Source: Rhizobium herbae
GTDB taxonomy: Bacteria; Pseudomonadota; Alphaproteobacteria; Rhizobiales; Rhizobiaceae
Assembly (NCBI RefSeq): GCF_017873135.1
Contig: NZ_JAGGJV010000008.1
Span: forward strand, 266,791-330,790
Direction: 5' to 3'
Length of the DNA: 64,000 nt
The number at the start of each line of letters is the position of its first letter. Position 1 is the first letter of the stretch. This document shows positions 20,714-30,117 of the stretch, piece after piece. A program made the position numbers and the translations under genes. The notes beneath the pieces were generated by a model. It made no database searches, was not told the DNA's origin, and saw only the letters and a list, made by a program, of their open reading frames with translations.

Positions 20714-21865
20714 TCATTCTCCGCTGCTGAGGGAAACAAGGCCGCCGGCATGCCGGTGCAGCCGTCCGGCGAGATCCAGTTCCAGAAGGAGAAGGTAGAC
20801 GGCCGATGCGGAAAGTCCGGTATGCCGGATGATGTCGTCGATCTCGACAGGTGTAGGCCCGAGCGCATCGGTGATCCGTACGCGATCCCTCTCATTCGGC
20901 GGTGCCTCCGTCGTCCCGGCGTCATGTTCGCCCGGTTCCTCCACCCGTGGCGGCGTGAAGAGATCGATACGGCTGAGCGGGGCCAGCGCCTGCAGGATAT
21001 CCTGCGGCTCCGTCGTCACGATTGCTCCGTCCTTCAAAAGTCCGTTGGTGCCGTGACAGCGCGGATCGAGCGGCGAGCCGGGCACCGCAAAGACCAGCCG
21101 GCCGAAATCGGCCGCGTAGCGCGCCGTGATCAGCGAGCCGGAGCGGGCGGCAGCTTCGACGACGGCAAGCCCGAGGCTGACGCCGGCGATCAGCCGGTTG
21201 CGGCGTGGAAAATCGCGGGCGCGCGGTTCCCAGCCGAACGGCATTTCGCTGATCGCCAGGCCGTTGCCCTCGGTGATCTCCTCCAGCAGGCCGACATTTT
21301 CCGGCGGATAGGGTTGGTCAAGGCCACCGGCGAGCGCGGCGATCGTTCCTGTGCCAAGGCTGGCGCGGTGCGCCGCCGTGTCGATGCCGCGCGCAAGCCC
21401 CGATATGATGGAGTAGCCCGCATGGCCGACGTCGCGCGCAATCATGGCGGCGAATTTCGTGCCGCTGATCGAGGCATTGCGCGAGCCGACGATACCGAGC
21501 GAGGGGACAGTGCCGAGGGCGGGATTGCCCTTGACGGCCAGCAGCGGCGGTGCGCCGTCGATCTGGCGCAGGGCAGGCGGATAGCCGGGTTCGCCGATGC
21601 CGAGGAAGCGGGCGCCGAAATGATGGGCGCTCGCAAGTTCCTTCTCCGCTTCCGCGACGGATGCGATGCGGATCGCGCGGGTGGAGCCGCCGCGGCGGGA
21701 AAGCTCGGGCAGCAGTTCGATCGCTGTCTCGGCCGAGCCGAATTGATTGATGAGATCGCGGAAGGTTGCAGGCCCGACATTGTCGCTGCGGATCAGTCTC
21801 AGCCAGGCAATCCTCTGTCGTTCCGTCAGCGCAATCCCGTTTCGTCCTGCGCCGGCGTTCGACAT
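20714..21865 (-). CDS. dprA: DNA-processing protein DprA
   Basis: The 383-residue protein has an N-terminal SAM-like helical domain, a Rossmann-fold DNA-binding core ([39 protein letters not shown]) and a C-terminal winged helix ([20 protein letters not shown]). DprA loads RecA on incoming single-stranded DNA during transformation; in non-competent bacteria it is widely kept and its role is less clear. It lies 7 bases after plsY and 280 bases before topA on the same strand. Confidence 0.95.
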   Translation of the reverse strand: MSNAGAGRNGIALTERQRIAWLRLIRSDNVGPATFRDLINQFGSAETAIELLPELSRRGGSTRAIRIASVAEAEKELASAHHFGARFLGIGEPGYPPALRQIDGAPPLLAVKGNPALGTVPSLGIVGSRNASISGTKFAAMIARDVGHAGYSIISGLARGIDTAAHRASLGTGTIAALAGGLDQPYPPENVGLLEEITEGNGLAISEMPFGWEPRARDFPRRNRLIAGVSLGLAVVEAAARSGSLITARYAADFGRLVFAVPGSPLDPRCHGTNGLLKDGAIVTTEPQDILQALAPLSRIDLFTPPRVEEPGEHDAGTTEAPPNERDRVRITDALGPTPVEIDDIIRHTGLSASAVYLLLLELDLAGRLHRHAGGLVSLSSGE

Positions 21866-21872
21866 GCTTGTC

Positions 21873-22487
21873 CTATCCCTTTTCCCCGATCCGGCCTTCC
21901 GTGCCGGCCAAAAGCCGCTGGATGTTGGCCCTGTGCTTGATCCAGGTGATGATGCTCATCACCACGAAGAGCAGGCCGACTTTGCCGTATCCCGCTGCCA
22001 ACAGTACAACCGGAACGACAAGCGTTGCAACCAGCGCCGAGAGGGACGAATAACGGGTGAGCTTGGCCATCGCCAGCCAGACTGCCGCGAACACGAGAAC
22101 GATGACGGGGGCGAGCCCCAGCAGCACGCCGATATAGGTCGCAATGCCCTTGCCGCCCTTGAAACCGAGCCAGACGGGGTAGAGGTGACCGAGGAAGGCG
22201 GCGAAACCAGCAACAATACCGGCCTCCATCCCCCAACGTGAAGCAATTGCCGCAGCGGCAGCTCCCTTCAAGGCATCGAGCAGCAGGGTGGCAGCGGCCA
22301 GTTTCTTGTTGCCGGTGCGCAGCACATTGGTCGCGCCGATATTGCCGGAGCCGATCGAGCGGATGTCACCGAGCCCGGCCATGCGGGTAAGGATGAGGCC
22401 AAAGGGGATCGAGCCCAGCAGATAGCCGAAAACCAGACAGCCAAGTGTCAGCGGCAGTGCGAGCTGCCAATCAGCTATATCTGTCAT
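21873..22487 (-). CDS. plsY: Glycerol-3-phosphate acyltransferase PlsY
   Basis: The 204-residue inner-membrane protein shows the PlsY motifs [21 protein letters not shown] and [10 protein letters not shown] in order, with about five membrane segments. It transfers the acyl group from acyl-phosphate (made by PlsX) to glycerol 3-phosphate, the first step of phospholipid synthesis. It is followed by dprA at 7 bases and preceded by the DUF7660 gene at about 42 bases. Confidence 0.96.
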   Translation of the reverse strand: MTDIADWQLALPLTLGCLVFGYLLGSIPFGLILTRMAGLGDIRSIGSGNIGATNVLRTGNKKLAAATLLLDALKGAAAAAIASRWGMEAGIVAGFAAFLGHLYPVWLGFKGGKGIATYIGVLLGLAPVIVLVFAAVWLAMAKLTRYSSLSALVATLVVPVVLLAAGYGKVGLLFVVMSIITWIKHRANIQRLLAGTEGRIGEKG

Positions 22488-22529
22488 CTAATGCCCCTCC
22501 CGAAGCGACTACGAAATTACCGGATCTTT

Positions 22530-22790
22530 TTATTCATACGCTCGTGCGGCAAGCAACATGTCGGCAAACCTTCGCCAGTCCGGTTCGGTCAAATCGACTT
22601 TACCCATATTTTGGTAATATCCATCGCTGTCTTTGGTCCAAGCCAGCATCGCCTGCAGGAACTTGGCCAACGTGGCATTTTCCCACTCTTCGCCATTCTC
22701 GCGACAATCCTGAAGAAACGAACTCAGAAACGAAACAAATTCGTCCTTCGTCTTTATCTGTCGGCTTTGGTCGCTCCAGTCATCGATCAT
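22530..22790 (-). CDS. DUF7660 family small protein
   Basis: The 86-residue product contains the DUF7660 hallmark: FVSFLSSFLQDCRENGEEWENATLAKFLQAMLAW followed by DGYYQNMG. It is acidic and helical, with no membrane segment or signal peptide, and its function is unknown. The ATG directly abuts the stop of the pyrC-like gene, so translation is coupled to the pyrB operon. Its sequence is more AT-rich than the neighbours, suggesting a later insertion between pyrC-prime and plsY. Confidence 0.78.
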   Translation of the reverse strand: MIDDWSDQSRQIKTKDEFVSFLSSFLQDCRENGEEWENATLAKFLQAMLAWTKDSDGYYQNMGKVDLTEPDWRRFADMLLAARAYE

Positions 22791-24089
22791 TCAAAGGGGC
22801 TGTCCAGAGTAAACCAGTTTGCCCGCAACATAAGTGGCCACTGCCCGGCCGGTAAAGCGGGCATTTTCGAACGGCGTGTTTTTCGAGCGGGAGACGATCG
22901 CTTCTTTTGCGTAAAGCCAGGGCTCGTCGAGATCGATCACGGTGATGTCGGCCTTGGCGCCCGGCTTCAGCGTGCCGGCATCGAGCCCGAAAATCTGCGC
23001 GGGCCGCGTCGACAGCGCATCGATCAGGCGCATCAGAGGCACGGTGCCGTTGTGATGCAGGCGCAGGGCGGCTGGAAGCAGCGTTTCCAGCCCGATCGCG
23101 CCATCGGCGGCGTCGGCAAACGGCAGGCGCTTGGTGTCGACGTCCTGCGGATCGTGCGACGAGACGATGATGTCGATGGTGCCGTCGGCCAGCGCCTGGG
23201 TCATCGCCACCCGGTCGTCTTCGCCGCGCAACGGCGGCGAGAGCTTGAAGAAGGTGCGGTATTCGCCGATGTCGTTTTCGTTGAGCGTCAGATGGTTGAT
23301 CGAGATGCCGCAGGTGACGTTGGCGCCGCGCTTGCGGGCGGTGGCAATGGCCTCGGCCGATTCGGGCAGCGAGATTTTCGCGGCATGATAGGCGGCCTTG
23401 GTCAGCCCGGCGATACGCAGGTCGCGCTCCAGCGGAATGATCTCGGCTTCGCGCGGCACGCCGGAGAGGCCGAGCCAACTGGCGAGCAATCCTTCGTTCA
23501 TGACGCCGTCGGCGCCCAGATACCTGTCGCGGGTTTCGAGCGAAATGACTGCGCCGAATTCGCGGGCGTAGGTCATGGCACGGCGAAGGACGAGCGTGTC
23601 ATGTACCGGGCGGCGGCCGTTGGTGAAGCAGACGGCACCGGCTTCGCGCAGCAGGCCGAACTCGGTCATCTCCTCGCCGTCGAGATGTTTGGTCAGCGCC
23701 GCCGCCGGATAGACATTGATCAGCGCCTTGTCGCGCGCGGTCTTCTGGACGAACTGCACCAAGGCGATATCGTCTATCACCGGATCGGTGTCCGGCATGG
23801 TAATGATCGAGGTGACGCCGCCGGCAGCAGCAGCCCGCGAGGCGGATTCGATGGTTTCGCGATATTCGCCGCCGGGTTCGCCGACGAAGACGCGGGCATC
23901 GACCAGGCCGGGCACGGCGACGAGGCCGTTGCAGTCCTTGACGGTTGCACCTTCAGGCATGCCCTGGTTCTGCGCCGTCTTTCCGGCAGCCAGGATCACG
24001 CCGTTTTCGACGATGATGGTGCCGATCTCGTCGAGATTACGGGAGGGGTCGATGATGCGAAGGTTTTTCAGGACGAGGGAGTTGGTCAT
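22791..24089 (-). CDS. pyrC': Dihydroorotase-like PyrC-prime, probably non-catalytic ATCase partner
   Basis: The 432-residue protein aligns throughout with type I dihydroorotases (PGLVDARV...[45 protein letters not shown]). The metal-site residues are gone: the DxHxH motif reads DARVF, ISHCED reads ISLETR, the IHIAHVS histidine is replaced in YHAAKIS, and TDHAPH reads SSHDPQ. It is therefore expected to be inactive. Pseudomonas pyrC-prime, overlapping pyrB and needed for assembly of the ATCase dodecamer, is the known parallel. Here too the start overlaps the pyrB stop by 4 bases. A catalytic PyrC should be encoded elsewhere. Confidence 0.9.
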   Translation of the reverse strand: MTNSLVLKNLRIIDPSRNLDEIGTIIVENGVILAAGKTAQNQGMPEGATVKDCNGLVAVPGLVDARVFVGEPGGEYRETIESASRAAAAGGVTSIITMPDTDPVIDDIALVQFVQKTARDKALINVYPAAALTKHLDGEEMTEFGLLREAGAVCFTNGRRPVHDTLVLRRAMTYAREFGAVISLETRDRYLGADGVMNEGLLASWLGLSGVPREAEIIPLERDLRIAGLTKAAYHAAKISLPESAEAIATARKRGANVTCGISINHLTLNENDIGEYRTFFKLSPPLRGEDDRVAMTQALADGTIDIIVSSHDPQDVDTKRLPFADAADGAIGLETLLPAALRLHHNGTVPLMRLIDALSTRPAQIFGLDAGTLKPGAKADITVIDLDEPWLYAKEAIVSRSKNTPFENARFTGRAVATYVAGKLVYSGQPL

Positions 24090-25027
24090 GCGCGCGGCCC
24101 CTGGTTCTGCGAAAGAAGAAGCGTTTCCATCACCGCCATCCGCACGGCGACCCCCATCTCGACCTGTTGCTCGATGACGCTCTGCGGTCCGTCGGCGATC
24201 TCGGAGGCGATCTCGACGCCGCGGTTCATCGGGCCGGGATGCATCACGAGCGCGTCTTCCTTGGCAGCCTTCAGCTTTTCGGCATCGAGCCCGTAATAGC
24301 GGAAATATTCGCGCACTGACGGCACGAAGGAGCCGGCCATGCGCTCGCGCTGCAGCCTGAGCATCATCACGACGTCGGCGTCCTTCAGGCCTTCCTCCAT
24401 CGAGTGATAGACCTCGGCGCCCATGTCGGCGATGCCGGAAGGCAGCAGAGTGGCAGGTGCGACGACGCGGACGCGGGCGCCCATCTGGTTGAGGAGAAGG
24501 ATGTTGGAGCGGGCGACACGCGAATGCAGCACGTCGCCGCAGATGGCGACGATGATGCGCGACAGCTTGCCCTTGGCGCGGCGGATGGTCAGCGCATCGA
24601 GCAGCGCCTGCGTCGGATGTTCATGCTGGCCGTCGCCGGCGTTGACGACGGAGCAGGAGACCTTTTGCGCGAGCAGTGCGGCGGCACCGGCGGAGGAGTG
24701 GCGCACGACCAGCACATCCGGATGCATCGCATTCAGCGTCATCGCCGTATCGATCAGCGTTTCGCCCTTCTTCACCGACGAATTGCTCACCGACATGTTC
24801 ATCACGTCGGCGCCGAGGCGCTTGCCGGCAAGTTCGAAGGAGGATTGCGTCCGGGTCGAGGCTTCGAAGAACAGGTTGATCTGCGTCAGGCCGCGCAGCG
24901 TCGAGGTCTTCTTTTCTCTCTGGCGGGAAATCTTGACGGCTTCGTCGGCCCGGTCGAGCAGGAGCGTGATGTCCTGTTCCGTCAAGCCCTTGATGCCGAG
25001 CAGGTGGCGATGCGGAAAGAAATCCAT
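24086..25027 (-). CDS. pyrB: Aspartate carbamoyltransferase catalytic subunit
   Basis: Starting at [16 protein letters not shown] (ATG near 25027) the protein has 313 residues, the usual length. Carbamoyl-phosphate site residues are in [20 protein letters not shown], aspartate-side residues in [12 protein letters not shown], and [10 protein letters not shown] and [11 protein letters not shown] follow. It joins carbamoyl phosphate and aspartate in pyrimidine synthesis. No regulatory subunit pyrI is nearby; the overlapping pyrC-like gene probably supplies a structural partner. An upstream ATG at 25123 exists but adds residues unlike PyrB. Confidence 0.96.
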   Translation of the reverse strand: MDFFPHRHLLGIKGLTEQDITLLLDRADEAVKISRQREKKTSTLRGLTQINLFFEASTRTQSSFELAGKRLGADVMNMSVSNSSVKKGETLIDTAMTLNAMHPDVLVVRHSSAGAAALLAQKVSCSVVNAGDGQHEHPTQALLDALTIRRAKGKLSRIIVAICGDVLHSRVARSNILLLNQMGARVRVVAPATLLPSGIADMGAEVYHSMEEGLKDADVVMMLRLQRERMAGSFVPSVREYFRYYGLDAEKLKAAKEDALVMHPGPMNRGVEIASEIADGPQSVIEQQVEMGVAVRMAVMETLLLSQNQGPRA

Positions 25028-25228
25028 GGGGAGCCGCCTCATTTTTTCAAAGTTGCGTGGGTCTATAATGACTGTAGCGTGAACCGGCAAGGCGGCGGTG
25101 GCCCAAACGAGGCACATCCCCATGCTTTTGTGGCGGCTTTACAGCCTTGCGCAAATTGTTGCGGGAAGCATCGTTTATCCCGTCCCGGTGCTGTTCCTAA
25201 GCATCGGGACTTGGGTTAGAAACGCCAC

Positions 25229-26878
25229 ATGACTCTGAACCGAAATGAACAGAAACTTGCCGATCTGAACCAGCCGAAACCCTGGTCGGGGATCAATGCC
25301 TTTAGGTCCGATCCGCTGGTGGTCGATATCGCCGCGTCGATGCCGCGTCCCTTGCGCGACGACTTCGAATCGATCGGGCGCTACGTGACCTCGCCGGAAG
25401 CCCAGGATCTGGCGCGCATGGCCAATGAGGGCGTGCCGAAGCTGCGCACCCATGGGCCGCGCGGCGAACGCCTCGACGTGGTCGAGTTTCATCCCGCCTG
25501 GCATGCTCTGATGCGCCGGTCGATGACCTCGGGCCTGCATGCGTCCGCCTGGGAAGATCTGGCCGACGAGCGCGGCCGTTCGCACAAGGCGCGCGCCATC
25601 CGCTTCTACCTGACGGCACAGCTCGAATGCGGCCATCTCTGCCCGCTCACCATGACCAGCGCGTCGGTCGCGGCAATCTCCGCGTCGCCCGCCGTCCAGA
25701 AGGAATGGGCGCCGAAAATCCTGTCGCGCAAATATGATTCGACCAACCGTCCATGGATGCAGAAGTCGTCGGTGACGATCGGCATGGGCATGACGGAAAA
25801 GCAGGGCGGCACCGACGTGCGCGCCAATACCTCGACGGCCGAGCGGGTCGGCGAGGGGATCTACCGGCTGAACGGCCACAAGTGGTTCATGTCTGCACCG
25901 ATGAGCGACGCCTTCGTCATACTGGCGCAGACCCGCGATGGCCTCGGCTGTTTCCTCGTTCCGCGTCTGCTGGAGGATGGATCGGCCAACGGCCTGCGCT
26001 TCCAGCGGCTGAAGGACAAGCTCGGCAATCGTTCGAACGCGTCTTCTGAAGTCGAATTCTCCGACACGTTCGGCTTCGTGCTTGGAGCGCCGGACGCGGG
26101 TATCCGCACGATTCTCGACATGGTGACGCTGACGCGGTTGGATTGCGCGCTGGCCTCCGCCGGCATGATGCGCGCCTCGCTGGCAGAGGCGGTGCATCAC
26201 GTGCGCGGCCGCAAGGTTTCCGGCAAGCCGCTGATCGCCCAGCCGATGATGACGCGGGTGCTGGCCGATATGGCGCTCGACGTCGCCGCCGCCAGCGCTT
26301 TGTCCTTCCGCCTTGCCGAGGCCTTCGACAAGGCGCGCGATAGCGCCGAAGACGCGGCCTATGCCCGCATCATGACACCTGTTGCCAAATACTGGAGCTG
26401 CAAGATCGCGCCCGCGTTGATCGCCGAGGCGATGGAATGCCTTGGCGGCAGCGGTTATGTGGAGGAGCGCCCCATCGCCCGACATTATCGCGAAGCCCCG
26501 GTCAATGCGATCTGGGAAGGCTCCGGCAATGTCATGGCGCTCGACGTGTTGCGCGTGCTGACACGCGGCAAGGATCTGTTCGAACTGTTGTTCCAGGTGA
26601 TCAGCCGCGATCTCGGTCCGGCTGCGAAAAAGACCGTCGATGTGCTGCGGGCGGCGATGTCGCTCTGCGAGCGCGACGAAGGTGCGGCTCGCATGCTGGT
26701 CGAGCAGCTGGCGCTGGCTGCCGCCGCCGCCGAACTTTACCGGCTCGGGGCAGGGCGCATTGCCGATGCTTTCCTCGAATCCCGGCTTGCCGCCGGCTGG
26801 CGCTCCACCTACGGCATGCTCGATTCGCGCTTCGATTCCGCCTATATCGTCGACCTGCTTTATCCGGCGGCGATATAG
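25229..26878 (+). CDS. aidB: AidB-like acyl-CoA dehydrogenase
   Basis: The 549-residue flavoprotein matches AidB rather than ordinary acyl-CoA dehydrogenases. It has MTEKQGGTDVRANTS near residue 190, the EAMECLGGSGYVEE segment, and YREAPVNAIWEGSGNVMALDVLRVL near 420, and it is longer than the 380-residue standard form. E. coli AidB is induced in the adaptive response to alkylation and binds DNA, but a role here as a housekeeping dehydrogenase (isovaleryl-CoA type) is also possible. The last 19 bases overlap the convergent AEC-permease gene. It is divergent from pyrB. Confidence 0.93.
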   Translation: MTLNRNEQKLADLNQPKPWSGINAFRSDPLVVDIAASMPRPLRDDFESIGRYVTSPEAQDLARMANEGVPKLRTHGPRGERLDVVEFHPAWHALMRRSMTSGLHASAWEDLADERGRSHKARAIRFYLTAQLECGHLCPLTMTSASVAAISASPAVQKEWAPKILSRKYDSTNRPWMQKSSVTIGMGMTEKQGGTDVRANTSTAERVGEGIYRLNGHKWFMSAPMSDAFVILAQTRDGLGCFLVPRLLEDGSANGLRFQRLKDKLGNRSNASSEVEFSDTFGFVLGAPDAGIRTILDMVTLTRLDCALASAGMMRASLAEAVHHVRGRKVSGKPLIAQPMMTRVLADMALDVAAASALSFRLAEAFDKARDSAEDAAYARIMTPVAKYWSCKIAPALIAEAMECLGGSGYVEERPIARHYREAPVNAIWEGSGNVMALDVLRVLTRGKDLFELLFQVISRDLGPAAKKTVDVLRAAMSLCERDEGAARMLVEQLALAAAAAELYRLGAGRIADAFLESRLAAGWRSTYGMLDSRFDSAYIVDLLYPAAI

Positions 26879-27795
26879 CCGGTCACGGTCAGTACCAGCG
26901 GAATGCTGAAGAACGAGGCGACGGTCTGGATTGTGGCGACGGCCGCGTAGAGCGGCGCGTCGCCGCCCATCTGCTTGGCGAGCAGGTAACCGTTCATCGC
27001 CGTCGGCACGCTGGCGCCGAGCGCGATCACCAGCAGGGCGTCGCCGCGAATACCCAGAAGATAACTCGTGCCGACCATGAAGACCGGCATGATGATCAGT
27101 TTCAGGAAGACGGCGAGAAGGGCGACAAGGCTCGGTTTCAGCGCGTCCGACACTTTCAGGCCTGCGCCCACCATGACGAGGCCGAGACTGAGCGAGGCGC
27201 TCGCCAGCATCTCGATGGCGCTGAGCACCGGGCCATAGACGGCAATCCCCAGATAATTGAGCGCGATACCCAGCACAGAGGCGACGATCAGCGGATTGGT
27301 GGCAATCTTGAAGGCGAAGAACCTGAGCCCCTTCGGTCCGCCATTAAAGCCGATGAGCACGCCGATATTGTAGAGATTGATCGGGATGATCACCAAAGTC
27401 ATGACCAATGCCGTCAGGCTGAGACCGATCGGACCGTAAAGCTTCTGCGCGATGGCAAGCGCCATGAAGCCGTTCCAGCGTGTGGCCGTCTGGAAGATCG
27501 AGGTGAAGGATGCCGACGAAACGTGTCTCGCGCGCAAAACCGGCCAGAGCGACAGCAGTGCCACCGACATCAGCGTGATGCTGCCGATCGTCGCCAGTGC
27601 CGTCGCGTCGGGTTTCATGCCGGCGAAATTGGCTGTCGCCAGTGTCGAGAACAACAGAGCCGGGAACAGCACATAGTAGCCGAGCTGCTCCAGTCCTTCC
27701 CAGAGTGTGAGGTCGATCAACGGCGAGCGCTTCAGCCAGACGCCCAGCGAGACGAGCAGGAAGATCGGCAGGATGCTTTCGAAGATGATCGTCAT
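26860..27795 (-). CDS. AEC-family membrane transporter
   Basis: The 311-residue protein (ATG at 27795, MTIIFESILPIFLLVSLGVWLKR) has about ten hydrophobic segments with the AEC internal repeat. Conserved features are NLYNIGVLIG and, in the second half, ASLSLGLVMVGAGL and GASVPTAMNGYLLAKQMGGD. AEC permeases export or import organic acids such as malate; the substrate is not clear. The stop lies inside the 3' end of the convergent aidB-like gene. Confidence 0.9.
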   Translation of the reverse strand: MTIIFESILPIFLLVSLGVWLKRSPLIDLTLWEGLEQLGYYVLFPALLFSTLATANFAGMKPDATALATIGSITLMSVALLSLWPVLRARHVSSASFTSIFQTATRWNGFMALAIAQKLYGPIGLSLTALVMTLVIIPINLYNIGVLIGFNGGPKGLRFFAFKIATNPLIVASVLGIALNYLGIAVYGPVLSAIEMLASASLSLGLVMVGAGLKVSDALKPSLVALLAVFLKLIIMPVFMVGTSYLLGIRGDALLVIALGASVPTAMNGYLLAKQMGGDAPLYAAVATIQTVASFFSIPLVLTVTGYIAAG

Positions 27796-27969
27796 GGGGG
27801 AAAGGCCTGAAGGAGGGAGGTGTTTCACCGATAGCCCCTTGTCCACAGGCCGGCAACCGGACCACGCGGAAATTAACCTTAACAAATGGTTTACGTTGCG
27901 CCGTCAGGGTTAACGGACAAGAGTAGGGCGTGAAGAGAAATTAACGATTTCCGGAATGGAGCACGTTCG

Positions 27970-28125
27970 GTGAGAACTGGCTTGACGATCATCATGATGA
28001 TGTTTTTTGCGAGCCTCGCGCTCGATCTGGCTGTCCCGGCCCTTATCCTTGTGGGCCTGCTTGCGCTGGATTGGGCATCGGCCCGGTTCAAGGGCGGCGC
28101 GGTCATGCAGGGGAGGCCGGCATGA
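27970..28125 (+). CDS. Small membrane protein, 51 residues
   Basis: A GTG start at 27970 opens a frame of 51 residues: a short basic start (VRTG), one or two hydrophobic stretches (LTIIMMMFFASLALDLAV, then PALILVGLLALDWA) and a basic end (ARFKGG). Its stop overlaps the start of the DUF6105 gene as ATGA, a strong sign of a real, coupled gene. Function is unknown. The region ahead contains several TTAA tetramers, including TTAA-N7-TTTA at 27879, one base off the CtrA consensus. Confidence 0.6.
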   Translation: MRTGLTIIMMMFFASLALDLAVPALILVGLLALDWASARFKGGAVMQGRPA

Positions 28126-28466
28126 AGTGGTTCCTGATCCTCTGGGCGTGCCCCATCATAATTCTCACCGGCTGGTACGGCCTTTCCTACTACGACATGA
28201 GCTTCGGCATCTTCATGCTGACGCGCCAGGCGCACGATCTAGTCTTCGCCGTTTATGGCAATGTGCTCGGCCTGCCGCCTGAAACCATTCCGCCGCTGGT
28301 CGCCCGCGCCATCGCCTTCGATAGTCTGGTCGTCTTTGCGATCATCGCCTATCGCAAGCGCCGTGAAATCCGCGCCTGGTACAACGGGCGCTTTCCGGCA
28401 GCTCAGCCTTCTGAATCGAAGGCTGGACCCTTTGCCAAGGATGCCAACCTGTCCAGCGCGCCCTGA
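28122..28466 (+). CDS. DUF6105 family membrane protein
   Basis: From the ATG at 28122 the product has 114 residues: [26 protein letters not shown], a loop with [15 protein letters not shown], and a second membrane segment ([21 protein letters not shown]). This matches DUF6105, a short Rhizobiales family of unknown function. It is coupled to the 51-residue membrane protein by ATGA. The last 64 bases overlap the convergent ruvX gene, which is unusual and may mean the C-terminal tail is dispensable. Confidence 0.82.
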   Translation: MKWFLILWACPIIILTGWYGLSYYDMSFGIFMLTRQAHDLVFAVYGNVLGLPPETIPPLVARAIAFDSLVVFAIIAYRKRREIRAWYNGRFPAAQPSESKAGPFAKDANLSSAP

Positions 28467-28897
28467 AGAATGAAGGAGGCGGCCGCCGAATCGATCCGGT
28501 CGGCCCGCTTCTTGCGCGATACGTCCATCTCGATCAGCACGCGTTCCGCCGCCACCGTCGACAGCCGCTCGTCCCAATAGACGAACGGCAGGTCCGTCTT
28601 TTGCTCCATGTTGCGCACGAAGGCGCGCGTCGCCTGGGCGCGCGGCCCCTCCGAACCGTCCATGTTGATCGGCAGGCCGATGATGAAGGCGGCGATCTTT
28701 TCTTTAGCGGCCATGGCGACCAGCGCTTGCGCATCGATGCCGAATTTCACCCGCCTGATCACCTCGCGCGGTGTTGCGAACCGTCGCCCGAGATCGGACA
28801 CGGAAATGCCGATCGTCTTGGTGCCGAGATCAAGCCCGCAGATCGCCTGGCTGGGAGCAAGGGTGGATGCGAGATCTTCGACGGTGAGAACAGTCAT
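28403..28897 (-). CDS. ruvX: Putative pre-16S rRNA nuclease / Holliday-junction resolvase-like RuvX (YqgF)
   Basis: The 164-residue protein has the RNase H-like fold motifs of Yqg[20 protein letters not shown] (first catalytic aspartate), [21 protein letters not shown] and [18 protein letters not shown] (catalytic DER). A third acidic residue lies in [16 protein letters not shown]. coli YqgF processes the 5' end of 16S rRNA; resolvase activity has also been proposed. Its 3' end overlaps the DUF6105 gene by 64 bases on the opposite strand. Confidence 0.94.
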   Translation of the reverse strand: MTVLTVEDLASTLAPSQAICGLDLGTKTIGISVSDLGRRFATPREVIRRVKFGIDAQALVAMAAKEKIAAFIIGLPINMDGSEGPRAQATRAFVRNMEQKTDLPFVYWDERLSTVAAERVLIEMDVSRKKRADRIDSAAASFILQGALDRLASLAKGPAFDSEG

Positions 28898-28993
28898 GTG
28901 ATTTGCCGATTCTGTCTTTAAGGATTAGTCGGGTGATCCATATCCGCATCCCGCCGGCAAATCATCCCCGCCGCTCAATCAAGGAGTATTTTC

Positions 28994-29698
28994 ATGAAGA
29001 TCAAATGGCTCGGACATTCCGCTTTTCATCTCGAGACCGCCAAGGCGAAAATCCTGATCGATCCGTTCTTCACCGGCAATCCGTCCTTCGACGAATCGTC
29101 CCGCAAGGATGCCGCGGCCGGTCTTACCCATATCCTGCTCACCCACGGCCACGGCGACCATGTCGGCGATACGATTGCGCTGGCGAAGGAAACCGGTGCC
29201 ACCGTCGTCGCCAACGCCGATCTGGCGGCGTGGCTCGGATCGAAGGGCGTCAAGGCGATCGAGATGGGCAATACCGGCGGCACCATCCATCTCGGCGGCT
29301 TTTCCACCACCTTCGTCAACGCCCTGCATTCCTCGGCCCAGTTGACGGAAGACGGCGTGTCGCATTCGCTCGGCAGCGCCAACGGCCTGGTCCTGCATTT
29401 CGAGGACGAGCCGACGCTTTATCACATGGGCGATACCGACATTTTCTCCGACATGGCGCTGATCCAGGAGCTGCACCAGCCGGAAATCGGCCTCGTGCCG
29501 ATCGGTGACCGGTTCACCATGGGCGGTGCCGTGGCGGCGCTTGCCTGCCGGCGCTTCTTCAAGTTCGGCAGCGTTCTGCCTTGCCATTACGGCTCCTTCG
29601 GCATCATCGACCAGACGCCGGAGACCTTTGTCGCCGGCATGGACGGCGCATCGACGAAGGTCGAGACACCTGCTGTCGGCGGTATTGTCACCGTCTAA
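28994..29698 (+). CDS. UPF0173 metal-dependent hydrolase (metallo-beta-lactamase fold)
   Basis: The 234-residue protein has the beta-lactamase-fold start [24 protein letters not shown], the metal motif [25 protein letters not shown] and a late LPCHYGSFG. This matches UPF0173 (YtkL/UlaG-like) hydrolases. The substrate is unknown. An AAGGAG ribosome site precedes the ATG. gatC follows 84 bases downstream on the same strand, so co-transcription with gatCA is possible. Confidence 0.92.
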   Translation: MKIKWLGHSAFHLETAKAKILIDPFFTGNPSFDESSRKDAAAGLTHILLTHGHGDHVGDTIALAKETGATVVANADLAAWLGSKGVKAIEMGNTGGTIHLGGFSTTFVNALHSSAQLTEDGVSHSLGSANGLVLHFEDEPTLYHMGDTDIFSDMALIQELHQPEIGLVPIGDRFTMGGAVAALACRRFFKFGSVLPCHYGSFGIIDQTPETFVAGMDGASTKVETPAVGGIVTV

Positions 29699-29782
29699 AC
29701 GGCCCAGGATGCATTCCCCCGTTGCGTGGCAGCAATCCGGCCATTATAGCGGGGGAAAGTTCCTTGAAGACCGGAGACACCC

Positions 29783-30070
29783 ATGTCCGTAGACCTCGCC
29801 ACCGTGAAGCGCGTCGCGCGCCTTGCCCGCATTGCCGTCACCGAAGAAGACGCACAGCGCATGACCGGCGAACTGAACGGCATCCTCGGCTTCGTCGAGC
29901 AGTTGTCCGAGGTCAATGTCGATGGCGTCGAGCCGATGACCTCGGTGACACCGATGGCGATGAAGAAGCGGGCGGACGTCGTCACCGACGGCAACAAGGC
30001 CGACGATATCGTCGCCAATGCGCCGAACGAGGACCGGAATTTCTTCCTTGTCCCGAAGGTTGTCGAATAA
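29783..30070 (+). CDS. gatC: Glutamyl/aspartyl-tRNA amidotransferase subunit C
   Basis: The 95-residue product begins [23 protein letters not shown] and continues [26 protein letters not shown], the GatC consensus, and ends with the [10 protein letters not shown] tail that wraps GatA. GatC is the small scaffold of GatCAB, which amidates Glu-tRNA(Gln) and Asp-tRNA(Asn). gatA follows 47 bases downstream. Confidence 0.97.
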   Translation: MSVDLATVKRVARLARIAVTEEDAQRMTGELNGILGFVEQLSEVNVDGVEPMTSVTPMAMKKRADVVTDGNKADDIVANAPNEDRNFFLVPKVVE

Positions 30071-30117
30071 GCCTTCACTGCCGCCGCCCGAACGCACCCG
30101 ATTGTTGAAAGCCTGCC

